This document shows positions 53,538 to 60,024 of a stretch of DNA of 64,000 nt, piece by piece. A model generated the notes under the pieces. It searched no databases, had not been told where the DNA came from, and saw nothing but the letters and a program-made list of their open reading frames with translations. The stretch comes from an uncultured Bacteroides sp. (GTDB lineage Bacteria > Bacteroidota > Bacteroidia > Bacteroidales > Bacteroidaceae): contig CAJKXC010000009.1 of the NCBI GenBank assembly GCA_905203765.1, forward strand, positions 1 to 64,000. The letters run 5' to 3'. Within the stretch, counting starts at the first letter, position 1, and each line of letters begins with the position of its first letter. A program made the position numbers and the translations under genes.

Positions 53538-54094
53538 TACTTCACCTATTCAAATATTTTGCCCGATATCCTCAAAAAGAAGGCGTCCTCTCCATGTTTG
53601 CCAACGGAGCCAGCCAGTTCCCACAATACTCCAAACTACTTGAGTATGTACATGATCTTCCGGATCCGCTCATCCCGGCGATTGAGAATTTTGTCTTCGG
53701 CCAATCATACGATGACGTGAAGAAGCGAGTCGACGCTATCACCGGGAACTACTTATTCATCGATTTCGGGGAATTCACCTCTTCTCGTGACAGTCGGAAC
53801 TCCATCACTGACAAGCAAGAGATGGCAGCCACCCTTGCAATGAAACTCAATGATACAGCCGATATGGTAGAAGTGGCTATTGCTTCAGATATCACGCTGT
53901 CTCTTCTTGCGTGTTTCAGGCAGACTATCATCCGGGACTCCCAATCGGAGTGCATCCCCTGGATAAGGAAGATTTCCGATAATCACGATATCGTACCGTT
54001 CGTTTCACCGGAATTCAATTCTATCGGTTGGACACTCAGGTTCAGTTCAGTGGCAGCTGACCTTTTCAATGTGAAAACGTCCTTTAAAGAATAA
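53534..54094 (+). CDS. Phage protein, unknown
   Basis: 186 residues, ATGA overlap with the previous gene. Mixed alpha/beta (YLFIDFGEFTSSRDSRNSIT; DMVEVAIASDITLSLLACFR). Precedes the lysis genes; likely a tail component. No family recognised. Confidence 0.55.
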   Translation: MILHLFKYFARYPQKEGVLSMFANGASQFPQYSKLLEYVHDLPDPLIPAIENFVFGQSYDDVKKRVDAITGNYLFIDFGEFTSSRDSRNSITDKQEMAATLAMKLNDTADMVEVAIASDITLSLLACFRQTIIRDSQSECIPWIRKISDNHDIVPFVSPEFNSIGWTLRFSSVAADLFNVKTSFKE

Positions 54095-54120
54095 TTTCTC
54101 CCTGGTAACTTAGCAAAAAA

Positions 54121-54354
54121 ATGAAAGATATGAAGACCAGACTCACCGTTCAGTTGGCTGTAGCAGTATTCTTATCAGTCGCAGGAATGGTACTTATATT
54201 TAGCGGGTTCTGGGTTGAACCCACCGGGGAGATAGACAACTCAGTGTTAGTCGCTTTCGGAGAAGTCAGCACATTTGCCGGAGCTCTCTTTGGAGTAGAT
54301 TATCGCTATCAAGTACGCTCATATAAACGAAATAAAGAGGAGGAACCCAAATGA
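54121..54354 (+). CDS. Holin candidate
   Basis: 77 residues with two membrane helices (VQLAVAVFLSVAGMVLIFSG and VLVAFGEVSTFAGALFGVDY) and a basic C-terminus. Directly before an M15 endolysin and a spanin-like gene, the usual place of a holin. ATGA overlap with the endolysin. Confidence 0.7.
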   Translation: MKDMKTRLTVQLAVAVFLSVAGMVLIFSGFWVEPTGEIDNSVLVAFGEVSTFAGALFGVDYRYQVRSYKRNKEEEPK

Positions 54355-54752
54355 AGTATTTCACAATCGCGGAACTCTGTCGCAGCGAGAAGGCAGACCG
54401 CTTAGGCATCGATAACCGATGCCGGAAAGAACACGTAGCCAATATGACTGCACTTGTAGATAACGTATTAGACCCTCTGCGGGAAGCATACGGGAAACCT
54501 ATCGTAGTAAGTAGCGGGTTCCGATGCCCGGCTCTTAATAAAGCGGTAGGCGGTTCTGCGACCAGCGACCACATGAACGGGATGGCAGCCGATATCACCG
54601 TAGGCAGCCCCAAAGAGAACCGCCGCTTATTCAACCTTATTCAAGAACTCGGTTTGCCATTCGACCAGCTCATCGATGAAAAGAATTTCTCCTGGGTACA
54701 TGTCAGCTATCGGGAAAAGGACAAGAACCGAAGGCAAATCTTAAAACTCTAA
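54351..54752 (+). CDS. M15-family peptidase endolysin
   Basis: 133 residues. Peptidase_M15 zinc motif SDHMNGMAADIT (His and Asp ligands) and WVHVSYRE (third His), with SSGFRCPALNKAVGG as the substrate-site strand. It would cut peptidoglycan cross-bridges at lysis. No signal peptide, so it depends on the holin next to it. Confidence 0.9.
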   Translation: MKYFTIAELCRSEKADRLGIDNRCRKEHVANMTALVDNVLDPLREAYGKPIVVSSGFRCPALNKAVGGSATSDHMNGMAADITVGSPKENRRLFNLIQELGLPFDQLIDEKNFSWVHVSYREKDKNRRQILKL

Positions 54753-54758
54753 GAAGTC

Positions 54759-55235
54759 ATGAAATCGTTCAATTGTTTATTATCCATATTATTCATTTCA
54801 TTCCTGGTCGTGGGCTGCCGAAGTTCGCGATCAGGATCCTCACATTCTGAACTCGAAATCACCGACCTTCAGGAATCACGCCACGATTCCACTGATTTCA
54901 AATCGAAATTTGCACGCTATCTATCTGAGCAAAAATCTAACTTCAAAGTCCAAGTCGTTGAATACTTTCCTCCGGAACCGGGAGATAGTTCCATACATGG
55001 TGCTGTTAAGTCCATCACCAATATCGACTTATCTTCTACAAGTAAGTCCGACTCCACTATTTCAGAAAAGCAGATTACCGCCACCAGCGACACTACTTCT
55101 CGGAATTCGTATATGAAGGAAAAAGAAAACAGCACTTACAAAATAAAGCAAACTCCCTGGTACGAGCCTTTCATTCCGTACCTTGTATTGGGATTTTTGG
55201 GTACAGTCATTTACTATCTTCGGCGCAAGAAATAA
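54759..55235 (+). CDS. u-spanin-like lysis protein
   Basis: 158 residues with a lipobox (FLVVGC, Cys20) for outer-membrane anchoring and a C-terminal membrane helix (FIPYLVLGFLGTVIYYL) followed by RRKK. The middle is Ser/Thr-rich and extended. Lipoprotein plus inner-membrane helix in one chain is the plan of a unimolecular spanin (as in phage T1), which fuses the two membranes after cell-wall loss. Confidence 0.7.
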   Translation: MKSFNCLLSILFISFLVVGCRSSRSGSSHSELEITDLQESRHDSTDFKSKFARYLSEQKSNFKVQVVEYFPPEPGDSSIHGAVKSITNIDLSSTSKSDSTISEKQITATSDTTSRNSYMKEKENSTYKIKQTPWYEPFIPYLVLGFLGTVIYYLRRKK

Positions 55236-55269
55236 GCATCCTATTTTTCAATTGTTAAATAATCAATCT

Positions 55270-55321
55270 AATAACATTTTTATTATTGAATCGTTTGCAC
55301 GGCAATAATAAAAATGTTATT
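55270..55321. terminator. 19-bp inverted repeat, terminator and promoter overlap
   Basis: aataacatttttattattg and caataataaaaatgttatt are perfect complements with a 14-nt loop, followed by five T. It can end the lysis operon. Its right edge also contributes TATTTTTG, a -7-like element for the gene at 55352. Confidence 0.65.
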
Positions 55322-55351
55322 TTTGCAATGTCATTAAGACAAGAGATCTCA

Positions 55352-55528
55352 ATGAGTAATGACAAAGAGCTAAAGGCTCGGATAAGAGAGAAGGAAAAAG
55401 ACCTTCAATTTTATCTCCGCAAGTATCATGAATTAGCTTCCAGGAGCAGATACATGAAAGCGGTGGTCGATGCGGAAATCAAGCAGCTTGAGGAAGAAAT
55501 CAAGTTTTTAGGCGCGATGCTTCATTGA
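55352..55528 (+). CDS. Small coiled-coil protein
   Basis: 58 residues from the ATG at 55352, preceded by acaagagatctca; an ATG at 55328 lies in the promoter and is less likely. Highly charged single coiled coil (ELKARIREKEKDLQFYLRKY). A perfect 11-bp hairpin (tctgcctctgt/acagaggcaga, 55540-55566) follows the gene. Function unknown. Confidence 0.55.
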   Translation: MSNDKELKARIREKEKDLQFYLRKYHELASRSRYMKAVVDAEIKQLEEEIKFLGAMLH

Positions 55529-55597
55529 TCAGAAAGGGATCTGCCTCTGTTGGCCACAGAGGCAGACTTCCTTCCTTATGAACTAATTTTTTGCATT

Positions 55598-56011
55598 ATG
55601 AATAAGACTGAACGTTTCTTTGAATTGAAAGAGCTTTGGAAGAACAGCGACGAAGCTCACCGGGCTGAAATAGATAAAGAAATTTCGGCCTTGCTGTCTT
55701 CAATGAATGAGGGCGATGACCAAGAATTACTGGACGGAGTAAAGAAGGACTTCGAACATATCCATGAGGATTTGGAAGAGGTTCGGCAAGAACTCTTGCG
55801 AGATAAGATGAAGGAGGTTTTGCCTGCCATATCCGTATCGTATATTGCCCGGAAGTACTTCGGTAAATCTTCTTCTTGGTTCTATCAACGTCTCAATGGT
55901 AACAAGGTTAATGGCAAAGAAGCTGCTTTTACTCCTCATGAGTTGAGTACGCTGTCGGTTGCACTAAATGATATCGGAAAGAAATTAAGCGCCATGAGTG
56001 CTGTATTATAA
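55598..56011 (+). CDS. DUF5053-type protein
   Basis: 137 residues from the ATG at 55598. The C-terminal part PAISVSYIARKYFGKSSSWF, YQRLNGNKVNGKEAAFTPHE and ELSTLSVALNDIGKKL matches the DUF5053 pattern and looks like a helix-turn-helix. The N-terminal part is an acidic coiled coil. Common in Bacteroides phages; role unknown. Confidence 0.75.
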   Translation: MNKTERFFELKELWKNSDEAHRAEIDKEISALLSSMNEGDDQELLDGVKKDFEHIHEDLEEVRQELLRDKMKEVLPAISVSYIARKYFGKSSSWFYQRLNGNKVNGKEAAFTPHELSTLSVALNDIGKKLSAMSAVL

Positions 56012-56055
56012 CTTCTCGGTCTATCGCGAGACCGTAAGTCTTGATGACAATCAGA

Positions 56056-56086
56056 AGGGCTTCCACGAGTTGGGAGCCCTTTTTTA
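56056..56086 (+). terminator. Terminator after DUF5053 gene
   Basis: agggcttcc and gggagccct pair over 9 bp (one G-T) with a 7-nt loop and a run of six T. A small hairpin cggtct/agaccg (56017-56034) precedes it. Confidence 0.85.
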
Positions 56087-56099
56087 TGTGCAATATTTG

Positions 56100-56139
56100 C
56101 AATTTCTGCACATGAAAATTTTTATATGTGCAGAAATTG
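56100..56139. repeat. 14-bp perfect inverted repeat
   Basis: caatttctgcacat and atgtgcagaaattg with a 12-nt AT loop, between the terminator and promoter E. Could be an operator for the promoter 45 bp downstream. Confidence 0.6.
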
Positions 56140-56159
56140 CCTAAAACTCTACTTTTCCC

Positions 56160-56327
56160 TTTGCCATCCCAAATAAAACACCCATTTTTGTAGTGCCCAA
56201 TAAATGATAGTATAGAACGTATAATAAATATGAATCCCTTTTCAAGATATAATCCGTAAAATCGGGTTAAGGTTTATACTATAACCTTTGGGCATGTCTT
56301 GATAAGGGATTCGCCATTTTTAATACT
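56160..56327 (+). promoter_or_regulatory. Promoter and structured leader E of the exonuclease gene
   Basis: The -33 region tttgccatcccaaataaaa (56160-56178) is identical to that at 57596-57614; -7-like catttttg (56183-56190). tgcccaa pairs with ttgggca (56194-56200 with 56288-56294), atagtata with tatactat (56207-56214 with 56275-56282), and gaatcccttttcaaga with tcttgataagggattc (56232-56247 with 56297-56312, one mismatch). The start region atactatgggattcg repeats atactat and gggattcg from the right-hand arms, so the left arms could pair with the start codon instead. Confidence 0.5.
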
Positions 56328-57578
56328 ATGGGATTCGTTATAATTATAGCCTTAATAATTGTCATTGTTATTATGTGCATTAAAACAATGGCTGGAGATG
56401 CTGGAGAAATAAATAATAGCGATCGAAGTTATAAGGACTATGATGTGTCTAAACGTTCATCACCTCATCCTAACGATACCCCTTTAGGTAATGCAAATTC
56501 TGTTGCAAATTTGCCTTTGCATAAGATGCAACAGGAACTGGATAAATTAGCAAAATTGCCCCAAGATAGTATTTCCGGGATAGGAAAGTATCTTTTTTTT
56601 GATACAGAAACGACAGGGCTTCCTCATAAACGAAATGCTCCATCAGAAGATTTCACTAATTGGCCATATATTGTAGAAATAGCGTGGTACTTGACAGACG
56701 AAAAAGGTTTGTTAATTGATGGCTGCCATTATATTGTCAAACAGAATATAGCTATACCAGCGAATGCGACAAAAATACACCATATCACTACAGAAAAAAT
56801 GCTTACTGAAGGTGTATCTCCCCAAGAAGTATATAGTCTATTTGTGGAGTCGGCAAACAATGCAGAGTACGTTATAGCTCATAATTTAGAGTTTGATTTA
56901 CCCATAATTGATTGCGAACTTCTTAGAAATGGATTTGATAAAGTTCTCTTTTCTAAAAAGCAATTTTGTACAATGATAGCAGGACGTGATTTTTGCTCTG
57001 TTTATGATTGTGCAGGTCGAATTAAGAACCCTAAATTATCAGAACTCTTTGGACAATTGTATTTTGATAATCCATATTTAAATTTTGAAGGCACTCATAA
57101 TGCTTTAGCTGATACGAATATGCTATATCGGTGTTTTATGAAAATGAAAGAATTAAAACCTAATTTACTTGATAATCAATTAAAAAGAGAGGAAATTCTT
57201 TCTATGATAAAAATCAATACAGAATATGAACCAGAACCAACATCGAATATAGAAAGTGTTATACCCATGATTGCTAATGAGGAACTAATAAACTATTTTG
57301 AGAATGGAATATTTAACGGATGCCAAGTATTAGTCACAGGAGTTTCGAGCGAAGACAAAGAGAGATACTGGGAAATGATAGTTGATTTGAATGGAAAAGT
57401 CGTAAAGTCAGTAACAAAAAATTTGGCAATAGTCGTCTTAGGAGCTGTCCCTGGATGGAAGAAAATAGAAAACATAAAAGAAAAAATAGAATCTGGTGAG
57501 CGCATTATTGGGATTACCGATATTCAGTTAGAATTACTACATATGACTTTTATGAAACAATCGTTTAAAGCGGAGTAA
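56328..57578 (+). CDS. Membrane-anchored DEDD exonuclease with BRCT domain
   Basis: 416 residues. N-terminal membrane helix (IIIALIIVIVIMCIKTMAG), a linker, a DnaQ-type 3'-5' exonuclease (FFDTETTGLP about 88-97; AHNLEFDLPIID about 185-196; HNALADTNMLY with His and Asp about 258-268), and a C-terminal BRCT domain (CQVLVTGVSSEDKERYWEMI, LNGKVVKSVTKN, and a WKKIENIKEKI helix). Unlike polymerase proofreading subunits it is tethered to the membrane and is strikingly AT-rich compared with the structural genes. Own promoter, leader and terminator. A cargo gene acting on incoming or host DNA at the membrane is inferred. Confidence 0.8.
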   Translation: MGFVIIIALIIVIVIMCIKTMAGDAGEINNSDRSYKDYDVSKRSSPHPNDTPLGNANSVANLPLHKMQQELDKLAKLPQDSISGIGKYLFFDTETTGLPHKRNAPSEDFTNWPYIVEIAWYLTDEKGLLIDGCHYIVKQNIAIPANATKIHHITTEKMLTEGVSPQEVYSLFVESANNAEYVIAHNLEFDLPIIDCELLRNGFDKVLFSKKQFCTMIAGRDFCSVYDCAGRIKNPKLSELFGQLYFDNPYLNFEGTHNALADTNMLYRCFMKMKELKPNLLDNQLKREEILSMIKINTEYEPEPTSNIESVIPMIANEELINYFENGIFNGCQVLVTGVSSEDKERYWEMIVDLNGKVVKSVTKNLAIVVLGAVPGWKKIENIKEKIESGERIIGITDIQLELLHMTFMKQSFKAE

Positions 57579-57598
57579 AAAACTCCGCTTTTCTTTTT
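57567..57598 (+). terminator. Terminator of the exonuclease gene
   Basis: aaagcggag and ctccgcttt pair perfectly around a 7-nt loop that contains the stop codon, followed by a T-rich run. Confidence 0.85.
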
Positions 57599-57922
57599 GC
57601 CATCCCAAATAAAATCCCCATATTTGCAATGCCAAATTATTTATTATACAGTCATCTTTGAGTGCGGAATAGGTGCTCAATACGAAATTGGGCTTTTTTT
57701 ATGTCCATCGGTTTACTCCCGACATTAATGTCGCCAGCAAATCCATATACGAAATAGTAGAAATTTACTTACGTAAACGAATACGGCTGTCTTTTCTCGA
57801 TATCTTATTTGCTCAAGGGTGAGTATGATAAATGATTTGGCGATCTCGGGAAATTGGCAGCCGTTCTTGTATCTTTTTGGGCCAAGAGAACTTGCCAGTA
57901 ACAGCCAAATCATTTATCATAC
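57596..57922 (+). promoter_or_regulatory. Promoter and structured leader D (S / S' / S at start codon)
   Basis: -33 region tttgccatcccaaataaaa (57596-57614), -7 catatttg (57619-57626). S gccaaattatttattatac (57631-57649). Terminator gctcaat/attgggc with seven T (57675-57700), which alone would give an RNA of about 70 nt. Hairpins cgacat/atgtcg and tttac/gtaaa follow. S' gtatgataaatgatttggc (57823-57841). Second S gccaaatcatttatcatac (57904-57922) abuts the ATG. S' pairs perfectly (19 bp) with the second S and with two G-U pairs with the first. ggca/tgcc and gttct/agaac extend the S':S stem. Confidence 0.65.
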
Positions 57923-58165
57923 ATGAAGACTTTAACCCAGGGTACGCCAGCCGTACCCGCATTCCGCTCAACCCAGGAATGCAACACGCTCCAAGAGCGT
58001 TACTACCGCAGCATCTGTGACTGCGAAGTTCGAACCACCACCGACCGCTGGTACATCGCTACCATTGCCAGTATCTGTGCTACATTTATCTTCCCGCCTT
58101 GCGCCTTAGTGGCAATTTATTGTTATCTTAAGGCACACAAATCAAAGAAAGGGGGTATCAAATGA
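57923..58165 (+). CDS. Small single-pass membrane protein
   Basis: 80 residues. A soluble N-terminal half with three Cys (about 20-35), then one membrane helix (WYIATIASICATFIFPPCAL to IYCYLKA) and a basic end KAHKSKKGG. Its start codon follows word S of leader D with no gap. Size, single helix and tight leader control resemble toxic small membrane proteins, but no known toxin family is matched. ATGA overlap with the next gene. Confidence 0.65.
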   Translation: MKTLTQGTPAVPAFRSTQECNTLQERYYRSICDCEVRTTTDRWYIATIASICATFIFPPCALVAIYCYLKAHKSKKGGIK

Positions 58166-58344
58166 ATGATGAATTTATAATTAACAAAACTGTTAGCACT
58201 GGAAGTGAAGGTGGTTCACAAACCCTCTATAATCTATATTTGCAGAATCATGATGTGGAAATAGAAGAAATGAGTATGGATGAAATCATCCGGTTAGATG
58301 CCTTTTTGGCTACATGTATCAAGAAGGAAGGAGGTACCAAATGA
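58162..58344 (+). CDS. Tiny paralogue 1 of a tandem set
   Basis: 60 residues. LYNLYLQNHDVEIEEMSMDEIIRLDAFLAT resembles the two genes after it. Preceded by aaagggggt, a strong Shine-Dalgarno encoded within the end of the previous gene. ATGA coupling. Unknown function. Confidence 0.6.
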   Translation: MNDEFIINKTVSTGSEGGSQTLYNLYLQNHDVEIEEMSMDEIIRLDAFLATCIKKEGGTK

Positions 58345-58547
58345 GCCGCAATAGAAGTATCAATCAAGGGGGAATATTCGTTCAGGCTTCACGCCTGGTT
58401 TCGAATAACCAAGAGAGTGAGTATGTATACAACATATCCCACGCCGGTAATTTTGAGATGGAAGAACTGACATCTGACGAAGTACGTGAACTCATCACTT
58501 GCCTTCAACGCGCTTTGATAATAACAGAGGAAGGAGGTAAGCAATGA
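58341..58547 (+). CDS. Tiny paralogue 2 of a tandem set
   Basis: 68 residues from the ATG at 58341 (aaggaggt upstream). YVYNISHAGNFEMEELTSDE followed by VRELITCLQRALI matches the pattern strand-strand-EELtsdE-helix of its neighbours. Confidence 0.6.
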   Translation: MSRNRSINQGGIFVQASRLVSNNQESEYVYNISHAGNFEMEELTSDEVRELITCLQRALIITEEGGKQ

Positions 58548-58741
58548 AACATCGCCCCATGAATATCAGTGAACAAATTATTCACTATCCGAGTGGAAGC
58601 AAAGAGTTTTATTTTACCATCAGTATGGGTGAATATGCTGTTCTCGAAGATCTGAATATCTCGGAATTGTTCCGTCTACAACGGATTATTAATTCTGTGG
58701 CCAGTAAATATATAATGAAAGGAGGTCCAAATGAAAAATGA
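58544..58741 (+). CDS. Tiny paralogue 3 of a tandem set
   Basis: 65 residues. EFYFTISMGEYAVLEDLNIS then ELFRLQRIINSVASKYIM, same layout as paralogues 1 and 2. aaggaggt lies 7 nt before the ATG. Confidence 0.6.
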   Translation: MKHRPMNISEQIIHYPSGSKEFYFTISMGEYAVLEDLNISELFRLQRIINSVASKYIMKGGPNEK

Positions 58742-59015
58742 AACTATGGAATTTACAGCAGCAGATGCCCGCTTATTAAAGGAGAAATCTACCTCTTTTA
58801 ATCACATTGTATCCTTAATTAAAGAAGCTGCTTCGGAAGGCAAAAGTTGTACGTCTCTGAAAATATTCAATAAAGAGCATATCATAGAGCTTGAGAAACG
58901 TGGATTTCTTGTAGGTAAGACTGTTGATTCTTGTGTCTATAACGTATTTTGGGACTATGATAATGCACTGAAAAAACTTGTTCAACAAAATAATGGAACT
59001 AATGAAAACAAATAA
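58731..59015 (+). CDS. Small phage protein, unknown
   Basis: 94 residues, preceded by aaaggaggt and overlapping paralogue 3 by 11 bp. Helical first half, then LVGKTVDSCVYNVFWDYDNA. The last of the strongly Shine-Dalgarno-led set. Unknown. Confidence 0.55.
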   Translation: MKNETMEFTAADARLLKEKSTSFNHIVSLIKEAASEGKSCTSLKIFNKEHIIELEKRGFLVGKTVDSCVYNVFWDYDNALKKLVQQNNGTNENK

Positions 59016-59271
59016 TGAAGAAAAGATAACCGATATCAGCATCCATATCGCAGCCTTGTCTGCATCATTCAAGCCCGCACCGGATGTCCGTCATGCTACC
59101 CATTGGTTCACGACCGACGAAGTCTACGATGCCATACGCCGTATCGATCCCGGTGCACAGATTACTAAGGACCAAGTGCATCAAGCCATGATTGATGCCG
59201 GTTACCAATATCGGAACCGTCCCGGTTCCTCCGGTTTGGATTTCCGATGGATGCTCCAAGCGAAAGAATAG
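59002..59271 (+). CDS. Small phage protein, unknown
   Basis: 89 residues from the ATG at 59002 (58993 also possible), overlapping the previous stop. WFTTDEVYDAIRRIDPGAQITKDQVHQAMIDAGY looks like a small helix-turn-helix; SGLDFRWMLQ at the end. Higher GC than the genes before it. Confidence 0.6.
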   Translation: MKTNNEEKITDISIHIAALSASFKPAPDVRHATHWFTTDEVYDAIRRIDPGAQITKDQVHQAMIDAGYQYRNRPGSSGLDFRWMLQAKE

Positions 59272-59284
59272 GATAGAGTAGGAT

Positions 59285-59335
59285 ACCGGGAAACCTTAAC
59301 GTATCAGTTGCACAAAAGATATCAGGTTTCCCGGT
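59285..59335. terminator. 12-bp inverted repeat after 59271
   Basis: accgggaaacct (59285-59296) and aggtttcccggt (59324-59335) are perfect complements with a 27-nt loop. It lacks an immediate T-run, so terminator function is uncertain. Confidence 0.5.
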
Positions 59336-59393
59336 CCTATTTTGCTTATATCGAATAAATTGTCTATTTTTGAATTAATAAAACGATCGCAAT

Positions 59394-59543
59394 ATGTGGT
59401 ATCTCATTTACATAGTCATAGTCTTTCTTCTGATGCCGGCAATTTCTGTCCGCTCTTCAGTCGATAAGCTCTTCTACCTCATCTTATCATTAGCTCTCCC
59501 GGTAGTAGGTATCTACATCTATTGGATTTCTTTCCGTCGATAA
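59394..59543 (+). CDS. 49-residue membrane protein
   Basis: MWYLIYIVIVFLLMPAISVR followed by a second hydrophobic segment ending PVVGIYIYWISFRR. Two membrane helices; the second resembles the PLDc_N (cardiolipin synthase N-terminal) pattern. TATTTTTG 24 bp upstream could be its -7 element. The gaps 59336-59393 and 59544-59599 show nothing else. Confidence 0.5.
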   Translation: MWYLIYIVIVFLLMPAISVRSSVDKLFYLILSLALPVVGIYIYWISFRR

Positions 59544-59599
59544 CTGTCCTTTCTGCATCTTTATCCCTACTGTACTTTCGCTGCAAATAAGCAGCGAAT

Positions 59600-60019
59600 A
59601 TGATTACAGAACAGCAGATTCGAACCCGGTTTGTTCACGATGTCATGTCCAAAGGCATCAACCAAATCTACGAAACACAAGAAAATGTGGTTCGTACATA
59701 CCTTAATACCCGTTCCGGTGATCTTTTAGCCCACCTCAAGCGCCGGCCGTTTACTTCGCAGGAGTCAGACTCCAAGCAAGTCTACTACATACGCATCTTC
59801 CCGTACCTCCGCTTCCTGGATATCAATTACCGACGCGGGAAAGACCGTATTTCCCGACACATCCGACGTAACCTGGCCCTGTATAACCGCGTAGTCTGGG
59901 GAGTCCTTTACCACGAAACCTTCCCGGAAATTCAGTATGGCTTCACCGAAGAAGTCCGCAACTCCGTCCGCCAGGAATTGGAGCAAGCCCTTCTATACGA
60001 ACAATCCTCTAATTGGTAA
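59600..60019 (+). CDS. Phage protein before the tape measure gene
   Basis: 139 residues, helical and basic (HLKRRPFTSQESDSKQVYYI; FLDINYRRGKDRISRHIRRN), with EEVRNSVRQELEQALLYEQS at the end. Position suggests a tail assembly role. Family not recognised. Confidence 0.6.
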   Translation: MITEQQIRTRFVHDVMSKGINQIYETQENVVRTYLNTRSGDLLAHLKRRPFTSQESDSKQVYYIRIFPYLRFLDINYRRGKDRISRHIRRNLALYNRVVWGVLYHETFPEIQYGFTEEVRNSVRQELEQALLYEQSSNW

Positions 60020-60024
60020 CCGAT

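Noticed and set aside
58162..58741. Gly-Gly near the C-termini as ubiquitin-like processing signals
   Set aside because: The Gly-Gly is not terminal and is dictated by the Shine-Dalgarno GGAGGT of the next gene.
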